From: Bog-257 sp963805985
GTDB taxonomy: Bacteria > Acidobacteriota > Terriglobia > Terriglobales > Acidobacteriaceae
DNA length: 64,000 bases
NCBI GenBank assembly: GCA_963805985.1
Contig: CAWDWG010000013.1
Coordinates: forward strand, 1-64,000
Direction: 5' to 3'
Shown here piece by piece: positions 1 to 7,162 of the stretch. Under the pieces are notes generated by a model. That model did no database searches and was not told the DNA's origin. It saw nothing but the letters and a program-made list of their open reading frames with translations. Numbering within the stretch: the stretch's first letter is position 1; each line of letters starts with the position of its first letter. The position numbers were made by a program, and so were the translations under genes.

Positions 1-624
1 CCACCGGCGACGGAAGGTTTCGAGTTAGCGGAGATTAGCTTCCCGAAGGTGGATGGCAAGAGCTGCATCAAGGTACGCACGAACTGGTACTCGACGCCGA
101 TGAAGCCGGGCCTGTATGTTCAGGCGCGACTGCTTCCGGCCTATGTTGAGGTCTGGCAGGAGAGGAAGCTGGTGGCGCGACATGAGCGCAGCTTCGCTCG
201 TTACGAGCAGGTGCTGGAGCTGGAGCATTATCTGGACGTGTTGCTGCGCAAGCCGGGTGCGCTGGCAGGATCGCTGCCGTTGCAGCAATGCCGCGAGCAC
301 GGGCACTGGCCGGAGAGCTTCGATCAGTTGTGGCAGAGTCTGCAACGCCGCGAGGGCAAGCAGGCTGGAACCCGAACCATGATCGAGTTGTTACAGCAAG
401 GCAGCAAACATGGCTGGGAGAAGCTGAAGCAAGCGGTCCGGCAAGCCCTGGATATCGGTTGCAGCGATGCGGCAGCAGTGCGGCACCTTCTGGTCTTTGG
501 AGAACTGGCCCACGCTCCAGTCGAGCGCCTGGCTGTGGGCGGACTGGAACGCTACGAACGCCCGTTGCCGGTGATGAGCAACTACGATCTTCTGTTAGAC
601 GAAGTGGCGGAGGTGGCGCGATGA
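1..624 (+). CDS. istA: IS21-family transposase IstA, C-terminal part
   Basis: This is the last 207 codons of the IS21 transposase; the frame is open from base 1, so the N-terminal helix-turn-helix and most of the DDE catalytic core lie upstream of the window. What remains is the C-terminal region, with the 'KVDGK...VRTNWYSTP' stretch, the 'LPAYVEVW' strand and an 'ARHERSF' segment, as is usual in the beta-strand DNA-binding tail of IstA, followed by a helical end. The stop overlaps the istB start (ATGA at 621-624), so the two are translationally coupled. The transposase acts with IstB to move the element. I see no frameshift in the visible part, so the copy may be active. Confidence 0.85.
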   Translation, partial: PPATEGFELAEISFPKVDGKSCIKVRTNWYSTPMKPGLYVQARLLPAYVEVWQERKLVARHERSFARYEQVLELEHYLDVLLRKPGALAGSLPLQQCREHGHWPESFDQLWQSLQRREGKQAGTRTMIELLQQGSKHGWEKLKQAVRQALDIGCSDAAAVRHLLVFGELAHAPVERLAVGGLERYERPLPVMSNYDLLLDEVAEVAR

Positions 625-1436
625 AGCCCGCCACAGAGGCTCTGGAACATGCCAGCGTAAAGCAGTATTGCAAGGCCCTACGGGTTCCGGTGATCGGCGC
701 TAACTTCGTCCCCCTGGCGGAACAGGCGGTGAAGGAGAAGCGCAACCATATCGGCTATCTGGAAGCATTACTGGCGATGGAAAGCGAAGAACGCGACCGG
801 CATGCGGTGCAGTCACGTCTTCACGATGCACGGCTGCCGCGCATGAAGACACTGGAAGAGTTTGACTTTAATCAGGCCCCGCACGTCCCCGCTCCCAAGA
901 TCCGCGAGTTAGCCGAGGGAGGCTACATCGAACGCGCCGAACCGGTGGTGCTGATGGGCGAATGTGGCACGGGTAAGACCCACTTGGCCACGGGGTTGTG
1001 CGTGGCCGCCTGCCGCCAGAAACGGCGGGTGCGTTTCACCACCGCCGCCAATCTGGTGAACGAGCTGGTCGAAGCCCAACAACAGGGTGGAGTGCGCCGT
1101 GTGTTGGCCCGATGGATGCGCTACGACCTGATCGCTCTGGATGAGGTGGGCTATGTTCCGCTGGCCGAGATCGGGGCTGAGTTTCTGTTTCAGGTCATCG
1201 CCGAACGGGCGGAACGCGCCTCGCTGATCGTGACCACGAACCTACCGTTTTCGGAATGGACACAGGTGTTTCCCAACCCAAGGCTGTGCAAGGCGCTGCT
1301 GGACCGGATCACGGACCGAGCTCACATCATCGAGACCGGTACTGACTCGTATCGATTCCGACGAACCCTGGATGTGCGCAAGAAGAAAGGGACCCGAGGT
1401 GGCGACGCCGTCGTTACTGCCTCCGCTATGACCTAA
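621..1436 (+). CDS. istB: IS21-family helper ATPase IstB
   Basis: A 271-residue AAA+ ATPase that assists IstA in target selection and transposition. The Walker A motif GECGTGKTH lies near residue 115 and the Walker B 'LIALDEVGYVP' near residue 170; a sensor-like 'LIVTTNLPFSEW' and an arginine-rich C-terminal 'LLDRITDRAH' follow. These are the standard DnaC/IstB signatures in the usual order, and the length is normal for the family. I chose the ATG at 621 over the longer upstream open frame because it overlaps the istA stop and because the sequence upstream lies inside istA. The gene looks intact. Confidence 0.92.
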   Translation: MKPATEALEHASVKQYCKALRVPVIGANFVPLAEQAVKEKRNHIGYLEALLAMESEERDRHAVQSRLHDARLPRMKTLEEFDFNQAPHVPAPKIRELAEGGYIERAEPVVLMGECGTGKTHLATGLCVAACRQKRRVRFTTAANLVNELVEAQQQGGVRRVLARWMRYDLIALDEVGYVPLAEIGAEFLFQVIAERAERASLIVTTNLPFSEWTQVFPNPRLCKALLDRITDRAHIIETGTDSYRFRRTLDVRKKKGTRGGDAVVTASAMT

Positions 1437-1438
1437 AC

Positions 1439-1459
1439 GCGCTGTCCTGCGGACAGCGC
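1439..1459. terminator. Hairpin just after istB
   Basis: A perfect 9-bp inverted repeat (GCGCTGTCC, loop TGC, GGACAGCGC) starts two bases after the istB stop. It has no T run, so it could be a weak terminator or an mRNA-stabilising hairpin of the insertion sequence. Confidence 0.45.
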
Positions 1460-1520
1460 AGGTCTCCGCTCCGGCAGCAACGACGCCCATCCGTTGCCGG
1501 GTAGAGAACTATTAACTGAG

Positions 1521-1554
1521 GGTGGGCCAAATGAGATGAGCACAGGTGGGCCAA
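1521..1554 (+). repeat. Repeated end motif of the IS21 element
   Basis: GGTGGGCCAA occurs at 1521-1530 and again at 1545-1554, 24 bp apart. IS21 ends usually carry several short direct repeats that bind the transposase; two copies close to the presumed right end fit this. Confidence 0.55.
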
Positions 1555-1572
1555 GTCAGGTTGTCAAAAGCA

Positions 1573-1654
1573 CATGCCGTGCCTCCCAAGCCAGGATCGC
1601 ATCGATCCTGCTCAGCACCACTTCGGCACGGCGGCGATTCAGCTTCGGTGGCAT
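1573..1654 (-). pseudogene. Small gene cut by the IS21 insertion
   Basis: On the minus strand an ATG at 1654 opens a frame starting MPPKLNRRRAEVVLSRID, only 10 bp after the stop of the nuclease gene. After about 27 residues (...AWEARH) the frame runs into the insertion sequence. I read it as the next gene of the leftward recombination operon, with its 3' part displaced beyond the element and out of the window. The product is not recognised; the visible part is basic and helical. Confidence 0.45.
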
Positions 1655-1664
1655 CGGCGGATAC

Positions 1665-2465
1665 CTAGTACGTAAGTTCGTCAAACAGACCAAGATCGAC
1701 TCCTGGCTTGCGAATCAGAGCTGTGTCTACCAGCTCGCGCTGATCCAGGCACAGCCCCAGGAACGGACACGTGGTACACGGGTTCTGGGGAAAACGGATG
1801 CCGCTGTGCGGCAGGAACAGCCCGGACTCAATTCTGCGCACCGTGTCGTCGACCAGAGTTTCAAACTCCTGCCGCTGTTGGTCGGTGATCGTCGCCCGCA
1901 GGTACTGAACCTCTACCATGCGCTTACGGACGAAGACTACCTGAGCGACATCGCTGATCCCGGTCATCCAGGAATAGCAGACCAACTGTGGATCCAGAGC
2001 TGCAATGCCGTCGGGCTCCTCGGGATAGCGGGCCGAAGCAGTCTTCCACTCCAATACACACGGTGTGTTGTCCAGTTCGCCGACCGCATCGACGAAAGCG
2101 ACAAAGCTGTTGCCAGAAACTAACGTGCGTGTGAATCGGACCTGTTGATGACTTTGTGGCTGATGAATCTCGACCCGCCCATCCTGGATGAAGCGCTCGA
2201 GCAATTGAATGCCTTGCCGGAACATGTGGTCCCAGGTGTCGGCTCCGGAGTAGGCCAGCTCGAGGTTCTTACATGGCGACCACTGCTCAAACAGCACCGC
2301 GGCTGGATCTTCGTGACGGAATAAAGCCGCCACCGCCTGCTCGAAGCAGCGGCCGAAGAGCATGGCGGCCCGAACATCTTTCTCCTGCCAGCCATCGAGA
2401 TAGCGATGCCGGTAACGGCGAGGGCAGGTCAGATACTGGGAAATCTGGGTGTAGCTGTAGTTCAT
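1665..2465 (-). CDS. PD-(D/E)XK exonuclease with Cas4/AddB-type Fe-S cysteines
   Basis: A 266-residue RecB-like nuclease. The N-terminus 'YSYTQISQYLTCPRRYRHRY' places one cysteine at residue 14. The catalytic core is 'FVDAVGELD' followed by 'LEWKTA', giving the D...E-x-K signature. Three cysteines near the C-terminus (about 230, 233 and 239, CTTCPFLGLC) complete the one-plus-three pattern that binds a 4Fe-4S cluster in Cas4 and AddB. Such proteins chew DNA ends to make single strands. I preferred the ATG at 2465 because it overlaps the stop of the upstream gene by 4 bp (ATGA); the longer open frame adds 26 residues from inside that gene. The annealing-type gene upstream suggests a phage-style recombination role. 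There are no cas1/cas2 genes or repeats in the window, so a CRISPR role is not supported. Confidence 0.78.
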   Translation of the reverse strand: MNYSYTQISQYLTCPRRYRHRYLDGWQEKDVRAAMLFGRCFEQAVAALFRHEDPAAVLFEQWSPCKNLELAYSGADTWDHMFRQGIQLLERFIQDGRVEIHQPQSHQQVRFTRTLVSGNSFVAFVDAVGELDNTPCVLEWKTASARYPEEPDGIAALDPQLVCYSWMTGISDVAQVVFVRKRMVEVQYLRATITDQQRQEFETLVDDTVRRIESGLFLPHSGIRFPQNPCTTCPFLGLCLDQRELVDTALIRKPGVDLGLFDELTY

Positions 2466-2923
2466 CGCGATGCCCTTCCCTTCTGCGTGCCGTTCCCCTG
2501 GACTGCCGGCAGGACGGGAATGCCAGTGGACAGCTCTTCCCACTGGCTGGCGGGGGCGAAGCCGTCGAAGTTCACCAGCGCGATGCCATTGACCACGGTG
2601 TGGCTGATCTTCACCACCCCGATCAGGCCGCGCAGGGCTCGCTCGTCGATCTCGTCCTGGCTCAACAGTTCGGGGTCATAGAGGAAATCCCGCAGGAACC
2701 AGCCCAGCTTCCACATCGCCTTCGGAGTGCAGTAGAGACGGCTGACGATGGAGCGCCCGGCAAATGGCTTGGGCTCGAGAATGGACAGCCGCAGCAGGTA
2801 AAAGCGCTTCTGAGCTTGCCAGCGATGCTGGGCTCCGTCGAGTCGGACGAGAAATATGCCGTCGGGAACTTCAGAGTGCGAATCCCGTGCGGTATCGGAG
2901 AGTCCAGGAACATTGCGTTTCAT
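2462..2923 (-). CDS. Small phage-type protein, DUF669-like
   Basis: A 153-residue protein between the annealing-type and nuclease genes, overlapping both by 4 bp (ATGA), so all three are probably translationally coupled. The visible pattern is an early 'VPDGIFLVRLDGAQ', strands around 'KRFYLLRLSILEP', a 'GRSIVSRLYCTP' segment and a late glycine-rich turn ('GVVKISHTVVNG'). This resembles the layout of DUF669-type phage proteins that bind single-stranded DNA and sit beside recombination nucleases, but the match is by eye. No catalytic motif is seen. The last 20 residues are low in complexity and probably disordered. Confidence 0.55.
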   Translation of the reverse strand: MKRNVPGLSDTARDSHSEVPDGIFLVRLDGAQHRWQAQKRFYLLRLSILEPKPFAGRSIVSRLYCTPKAMWKLGWFLRDFLYDPELLSQDEIDERALRGLIGVVKISHTVVNGIALVNFDGFAPASQWEELSTGIPVLPAVQGNGTQKGRASR

Positions 2924-3753
2924 CCCGCCACCTCCAGGCTCGGACGTGCGTAGCTGTTGAGCTGGCAGACCAGGGCGCTGCGGTCCTTCTTGGCCGCCTC
3001 GGCAAGCTGTTGAACAAAGCTTTCAACTTGTTCGCGAGTAGCGTCTTTAAGGGCTTTGGTGCCGCAGAAGTCGACCGCGTAGGCTTTCACCAGCTCGGGA
3101 TCGAGCTGGTGCTGGCGAATGATCTGGCACAGCCGGTCGCGAACCTTGTGACCGGCGCCGTTGCCGTTTCCGTTGGTATTCTTCGGCGGAAACTTCTGTG
3201 CATCAGGAGCCGGCGCCATCGGACCAGGATTCGATCCGATCTCCTCGACCGAGCAGATTCCGATGCCATACGCCTTGCGAAGCGCTCGGTTGACCGCACG
3301 CGTCTCGGCCATCCGCATCTCGGCGCCGCGGACCAAGAGAGACACGTTCGAAGGATCAGCGTCGCCATACCCGACGAAACCGGTGGAATCTTTGGACGGA
3401 TACACCGTGGCCTTGAGTACAAAGCGACTGGCTGCGGAATCACACAGCGAATCGACCGCCTCGACATGGATACCCTTGCATCTCTTGCGACGGGCCAAGC
3501 GAATGAGGCCCGTGTGTGTCACATACCAGTTGGCATTAATAATTTGTATTTCACCGGCCTGAATCGAAAATCCAAAGGTTCGAGTTAGCGCTTTAAGCTG
3601 TGCGGTCAGGCGCGGCACCAGGACTTGGCCTAGCATTCGTTTTGCTGCCCCGATATTTTGGCGCACCAGTTTCTCCCTTGCCTTGGATTCTTTCCGAAGT
3701 TCCCTGACAAATTTCGATCGATCCTCTGGCATGCGGACCTCACACAATGTCAT
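2920..3753 (-). CDS. Putative single-strand annealing protein (Rad52/Erf-like)
   Basis: A 277-residue protein and the first gene of the leftward operon. A basic helical N-terminus is followed by a core with 'GFSIQAGEIQIINANWYVTH', a beta-rich stretch 'FVLKATVYPS', then 'GYGDADPSNV' and the helix 'EMRMAETRAVNRALR'. An alanine/glutamate/arginine helix of the 'AETRAxNRALR' kind after a beta sheet is what Rad52-, Sak- and Erf-type annealing proteins show, so I infer that it pairs single strands produced by the nuclease two genes downstream. After a Gly/Asn-rich linker near residue 190 comes a helical tail. It could also be another kind of recombination mediator. A strong inverted repeat lies just upstream of the start. 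Confidence 0.5.
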   Translation of the reverse strand: MTLCEVRMPEDRSKFVRELRKESKAREKLVRQNIGAAKRMLGQVLVPRLTAQLKALTRTFGFSIQAGEIQIINANWYVTHTGLIRLARRKRCKGIHVEAVDSLCDSAASRFVLKATVYPSKDSTGFVGYGDADPSNVSLLVRGAEMRMAETRAVNRALRKAYGIGICSVEEIGSNPGPMAPAPDAQKFPPKNTNGNGNGAGHKVRDRLCQIIRQHQLDPELVKAYAVDFCGTKALKDATREQVESFVQQLAEAAKKDRSALVCQLNSYARPSLEVAG

Positions 3754-3757
3754 ATAT

Positions 3758-3786
3758 TGTCACCCATTGACATCATTAGGGTGACA
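3758..3786. promoter_or_regulatory. Operator-like inverted repeat between divergent genes
   Basis: TGTCACCC at 3758-3765 is matched perfectly by GGGTGACA at 3779-3786. TGTCA also occurs at 3748-3752 and TGACA at 3768-3772. The site lies in the 92-bp gap between the leftward recombination operon and the rightward ribbon-helix-helix gene, where an autoregulating repressor would bind. Confidence 0.6.
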
Positions 3787-3845
3787 TTATGAATCCGATT
3801 TGTCAAGCAGGATCGCGCCCTTCGAGGTGATAAAATCCGCCTCGA

Positions 3846-4052
3846 ATGAGTGCGAAAGATACAAGGTTGTCTTTCAGGGTCCGCTCCGACCTCAAGAAAA
3901 AGCTGGAGTCGGTTGCTGCATCAGAGGGCAGAAGCGTCGCCCAGATCTGCGATGCATTTCTGCAAGCAGGACTAGTTGCTTACACCAAGGAAGGCGCAAG
4001 GTATTTCCGTCGTTTCTTGGCTAGGCGCAACGACGAGCCGCAAGACCGTTAG
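3846..4052 (+). CDS. Ribbon-helix-helix DNA-binding protein
   Basis: A 68-residue protein with the CopG/Arc/MetJ pattern: a short strand 'TRLSFRVRSDL' (residues 6-16), helix one 'KKKLESVAASEG' and helix two 'SVAQICDAFLQAGLVAY'. These proteins dimerise, insert the strand pair into the DNA major groove and usually repress their own promoter. The gene is divergent from the recombination operon and shares a short intergenic region with an 8-bp inverted repeat, so it is the obvious candidate regulator. There is no clear toxin partner: the next gene, 35 bp downstream, is longer and of unknown type. The ribosome-binding site is weak. Confidence 0.75.
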   Translation: MSAKDTRLSFRVRSDLKKKLESVAASEGRSVAQICDAFLQAGLVAYTKEGARYFRRFLARRNDEPQDR

Positions 4053-4087
4053 CAGAATTAGGTGAGCGTTCAACTAGCGAGCGATTA

Positions 4088-4783
4088 GTGACACGGCGGA
4101 CAATTGTGCCGAATCGGTTAGCTGACCCGAGTGAAACACCCGAACAACTCTTCGCTCGCTGCGAAGCCAACGCACAAGTGGCGGAGCGGAGCACCTATGA
4201 GCGGGCATTGTCCCTTGTCGCAGGCGAACTGACCTTCCCGGATCATTTGTTCGGACCCGAGCCTCTTTCTAAGTCCGCCCCGCCTGCAGGTGAAGGCGAT
4301 AGCGCGAAGCTACGGTGGATCGTAAGCCAGGCCTCGCGGTATCGGGACCTGATGCAATGGCTGAAAGAATATCGCGGACGAGAGCAGCGCTGGCTTCTGC
4401 TCGGTTTGTGGCTGAAGGAAGAAGGTATCTGCGACCCGATCGAATTCCTTCCCGCGCAATTTTATAAAAATTTGACCGCTGAGAAACGCGCCAAGTTTCG
4501 CATATCTATCACAGATGTTCAGCACTACCATCAGGTGGAAGCCTGGAGGCCATATTTCGAGCGACTGCTGGCAGAGCGTCGTGGGGGGGCAGACCTCGCG
4601 ACATCTGGCTATGAAAATCGAGCCATTCTTGCGACTGAAAAGAGCCGCACCGCTGCCGCTGCAGCATGCGCTTGGCTATCTGAGTTGTCAGGCGGACGCC
4701 CTGATGCAACCACATTCAGGAATGCACATTCTCGTATGTCTCGCAACATTGAACATCACAAAACTGCTAACCGCAGTTTGTGA
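4088..4783 (+). CDS. Hypothetical protein, island gene
   Basis: A 231-residue, mostly helical, charged protein that I do not recognise. It has no signal peptide or membrane segment. Visible features are a tryptophan-rich stretch around residues 90-115 ('MQWLKEYRGREQRWLLLGLW') and a basic, serine-rich C-terminus. It starts with GTG 35 bp after the ribbon-helix-helix gene, so the two may be co-transcribed. The hexamer GTGACA, also present in the operator at 3758-3786, spans the start codon, and another inverted repeat overlaps the stop. The real start could be a little downstream. Confidence 0.5.
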   Translation: MTRRTIVPNRLADPSETPEQLFARCEANAQVAERSTYERALSLVAGELTFPDHLFGPEPLSKSAPPAGEGDSAKLRWIVSQASRYRDLMQWLKEYRGREQRWLLLGLWLKEEGICDPIEFLPAQFYKNLTAEKRAKFRISITDVQHYHQVEAWRPYFERLLAERRGGADLATSGYENRAILATEKSRTAAAAACAWLSELSGGRPDATTFRNAHSRMSRNIEHHKTANRSL

Positions 4784-4804
4784 CACAGCTCCTTCCGTCA
4801 CAAA
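4777..4804. promoter_or_regulatory. Inverted repeat TTTGTGAC/GTCACAAA
   Basis: TTTGTGAC (4777-4784) and GTCACAAA (4797-4804) form a perfect 8-bp inverted repeat with a 12-bp spacer, overlapping the end of the preceding gene. It contains the GTGACA core also found at 3781 and 4857, so it may be an operator for the next gene. A hairpin at the transcript end is the alternative. Confidence 0.4.
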
Positions 4805-4973
4805 TTACTAACGATCACTTTTTAATGCGCTTGGTTCGCCCTCGTTCTTAAATAAGGTGACAGACGATAAGCGGCAATTGCTGAACGACGGCGCCACATC
4901 GTCTCTCGCATGCCGGTGTCCGAGTGTCGAAGGGCACCGGCTCCAAAATCGACTTGAAGGAGGGCCATGTGGC

Positions 4974-5618
4974 ATGTCGGTTAAGACAAAAAAGCGCAAC
5001 GGCACACGCCAAGAGACGAAATCTTCGGCAGAGGACGCCCCTGGACTAGTGAAAGGGGAAGCTTTGCAGCGAGTAAGGGCTACAGGCGATGTTGGGCAAC
5101 CGCCAAATTACGCCGAAGCGATTGCAGCAACCAGGAAAATGCTCGCCCAGGCGACCGGCGTGAAAGACCCCGACCTTGCCGTGCGCATTATCGACCAGGT
5201 ATGTCGCATACAAGCCGTGTGGCCGTTCAGCAGTCCCTTCGAACCAGTGCAAGCCGCAGCTGACATAATGCTTGAGATCAAACCTGAGAGTCTGATGGAA
5301 GCACTGCTGGCGACACAGACCGTCGGTGTCCATCACGCAGCTCTTTCCTGTCTTCTGCGGACCGCCCTCCCGGTCAAATCCGTTGAGGACGTTGACGTAT
5401 ACGCTCGGGTTGCCACGCGGCTCATGCGCCTCTCCATGGAGCAAATGGAAGCTATGGCTAGGCTGAAGGGCAAAACGGGCCGGCAAAAAGTGACGGTCGA
5501 ACAAGTTCACGTGCACGAGGGTGGACAGGCCATTGTCGGCACCGTGAGCACTGCCCCCAAAGCTGAAAGGGAAAGAGGCAATGAAAAAAGTGAAGGAGGG
5601 CCCTCGTCGAAAGGCTGA
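4974..5618 (+). CDS. Conserved hypothetical protein with GGQAIVG C-terminal motif
   Basis: A 214-residue protein of unknown function. The middle is helical and hydrophobic ('VHHAALSCLLRTAL', then 'YARVATRLMRLSMEQMEA'), and the C-terminal part has 'VTVEQVHVHEGGQAIVG'. I recognise this motif set from conserved hypothetical proteins scattered in islands of soil bacteria, without a known role. I chose the ATG at 4974 because AAGGAGG lies 10 bp upstream (4957-4963); the frame is open from 4857 but the upstream 39 residues look non-coding. There is no signal peptide. The end is basic and glycine/serine-rich and overlaps the start of a small basic frame at 5581. Confidence 0.6.
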   Translation: MSVKTKKRNGTRQETKSSAEDAPGLVKGEALQRVRATGDVGQPPNYAEAIAATRKMLAQATGVKDPDLAVRIIDQVCRIQAVWPFSSPFEPVQAAADIMLEIKPESLMEALLATQTVGVHHAALSCLLRTALPVKSVEDVDVYARVATRLMRLSMEQMEAMARLKGKTGRQKVTVEQVHVHEGGQAIVGTVSTAPKAERERGNEKSEGGPSSKG

Positions 5619-5721
5619 GAGGGGTGGCTCCAGAACGGGAGCTCCCCACCGCAGCGGGCGGTCACAAAGCACTGTCGTACACCCGAGCTGTAGCGACAAA
5701 ATCCAGAAACGAATTGGGTAG
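5581..5721 (+). CDS. Possible small basic protein
   Basis: A 46-codon frame beginning MKKVKEGPRRKAERGG that overlaps the end of the preceding gene in another frame, with an AAGAGG purine stretch upstream. It is rich in Arg, Ser and Gly. No family is recognised, and it may be a decayed or spurious frame. The rest of 5722-5939 shows no further gene that I can support. Confidence 0.25.
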   Translation: MKKVKEGPRRKAERGGSRTGAPHRSGRSQSTVVHPSCSDKIQKRIG

Positions 5722-5939
5722 AACGGTAGCGAGGAGGTGGATTCAGGACAGGAAGCACTCGAAGCGTAGCGTGCGAACTCTGTGTTGTTCGAGTCCCCAG
5801 TACAAAATCATGCGTACGTCCTGGTCGCCAAACCGAAGTTACGGTAGTGAGAAACCCACCAGATGAGGTTGTTTTCATTAGTCGCGCCGCCAACACTCTA
5901 AGTGAATTGGTTGCGGTGCGAAATCGGAGGTGTGAAATT

Positions 5940-6506
5940 GTGGAAAAGAATACCCATGATAACGTCGTTTCGTTGAGCAAAAGGGCCGAGGCAAATCGGC
6001 GCAACGCACAACTATCCACTGGCCCCAAAACAGAAGAAGGCAAGAGTCGGTCGCGACAAAACGCCCTCAAGCACGGCATTCTAGCCTCCGACCTCCTAAT
6101 AACCGAGGGGGCAGGCGCGGAGGATTCCGCCTCGTTCGATGAATTGCTGGGTGCTCTTAGCCAAGATCTTGAGCCAGTTGGTGCACTTGAAGAGATCCTG
6201 GTCCAGAAGATAGCGAAGTGCTGTTGGAGGGAGAGGCGGGCCCAGCGATGCGAGGCTGGACTAATCCGCCGAGCATTTATAAGCGAACCGACAGACCTGG
6301 AAGCAGCACTACACCCTGAACGATCAGCGATCACGGAGCATCTCAGTTTGCCTTTGGGAGCGGACCTCGACCGCATCCTCCGTTACGAAACGACCATTCA
6401 GCGCCAACTGGCCTATGTTCTCAATCAGTTGGAACGCCGGCAGCGGGCCCGCAACGGAGAGCAAGTGCCTGCACCGGTCAACGTCCACCTATCGAGCGAT
6501 CAGTAA
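5940..6506 (+). CDS. Conserved hypothetical protein, 'STGPKTEEGK' family
   Basis: A 188-residue protein. Its N-terminal part contains 'RAEANRRNAQLSTGPKTEEG' followed by 'SRQNALKHGILA', a motif block common in multi-copy hypothetical proteins of Acidobacteria and related soil bacteria; no function is established that I know of. The rest is helical, with 'ILRYETTIQRQLAYVLNQLE', which could form a coiled coil. I chose the GTG at 5940 because GGAGG at 5926-5930 is well placed; the longer frame from 5847 lacks such a site. No signal peptide. It sits among other island hypotheticals. Confidence 0.6.
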   Translation: MEKNTHDNVVSLSKRAEANRRNAQLSTGPKTEEGKSRSRQNALKHGILASDLLITEGAGAEDSASFDELLGALSQDLEPVGALEEILVQKIAKCCWRERRAQRCEAGLIRRAFISEPTDLEAALHPERSAITEHLSLPLGADLDRILRYETTIQRQLAYVLNQLERRQRARNGEQVPAPVNVHLSSDQ

Positions 6507-6637
6507 GTGGTTTTCAAGCTGTTACGCCGACAAGTCGAATCCTTCGCTCATGAATCGCATGGTTGCTCATGAGAATTCACACCCGGCAACTGTTTTCCTG
6601 CGTAATTTTTTCATGCTGTCTTGCATATGATTAGAGT

Positions 6638-7111
6638 ATGAGAAAAAAACAGAGCGACCCTCGCCAAAGACAGCGCACCGATCCACACCTAACCGAGCCC
6701 AGGTCTCGCCTCGACGCACAATCAGACGGACCCGACGGACATTCAAACGCACGCCCCACTGTCGACGTCGGACCCGATGGCGACCCGACTGGCAAGAGTC
6801 GTTCTGTACCGGATACCGCTGAAGTAATGCAACGGTACAGAGCATACGCGCACATCTTGATGCTGAAGGCGCTCAAGGTTTACGAAGAGGCTCTCGATTC
6901 TGATGATCCTCGCATGAAGTTTGCATCCGCCACGAAACTCCTCCAAGGTATCGGCTTTTTTCAAGGCGGCGGCATCGATACGATTCTGAGGACCATGGCG
7001 AGAGTGGGTCAGACGCCCGAAGAGCGGGTGCTAAGCTTTCAGGCTCAGATACTTCATGTCCTTCGGAAGAAGGCCGAAAAATACCGGTTCACACTTCCTA
7101 AGGGTCTTTGA
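6638..7111 (+). CDS. Hypothetical protein with disordered N-terminus
   Basis: A 157-residue protein. The first 60 residues are polar (Asp, Arg, Pro, Gly) and probably disordered; the rest is helical, with 'ILMLKALKVYEEALDSDDPR' and 'KFASATKLLQGIGF'. This helical block loosely resembles small proteins of mobile islands, but I cannot name a family. It follows the 'STGPKTEEGK' gene by 131 bp on the same strand. The ribosome-binding site is poor, so the start is uncertain. Confidence 0.45.
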   Translation: MRKKQSDPRQRQRTDPHLTEPRSRLDAQSDGPDGHSNARPTVDVGPDGDPTGKSRSVPDTAEVMQRYRAYAHILMLKALKVYEEALDSDDPRMKFASATKLLQGIGFFQGGGIDTILRTMARVGQTPEERVLSFQAQILHVLRKKAEKYRFTLPKGL

Positions 7112-7162
7112 GGTTCTAGGGAGGCGCAAGGAGTTGGTCGACAAAGACAAGGTCGCCAGCCG

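Larger units (their letters stand above)
1..1574 (+). mobile_element. IS21-family insertion sequence, left part outside the window
   Basis: The two-gene istA/istB arrangement with an ATGA overlap is typical of IS21-family elements. The element enters the window inside istA and runs rightward through istB and a non-coding tail. The tail holds two copies of GGTGGGCCAA, as expected for the repeated transposase-binding sites of IS21 ends. The element probably ends at one of the CA dinucleotides at 1571-1574, because a truncated open frame on the other strand picks up at that point. The left end and any target duplication cannot be seen. Confidence 0.8.

Noticed and set aside
68..745. Minus-strand frame opposite istA/istB
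   Set aside because: Cys/Pro/Arg-rich shadow of the transposase genes.
1665..2465. Cas4 and a CRISPR system
   Set aside because: The cysteine pattern is Cas4-like, but no cas1, cas2, effector or repeat array is present; the neighbours suggest a phage-type recombination module.
5780..5805. tRNA-like text GTTCGAGTCCCC
   Set aside because: It resembles a T-arm, but the flanking bases do not pair into a 5-bp T stem and no acceptor stem or CCA-like end fits.
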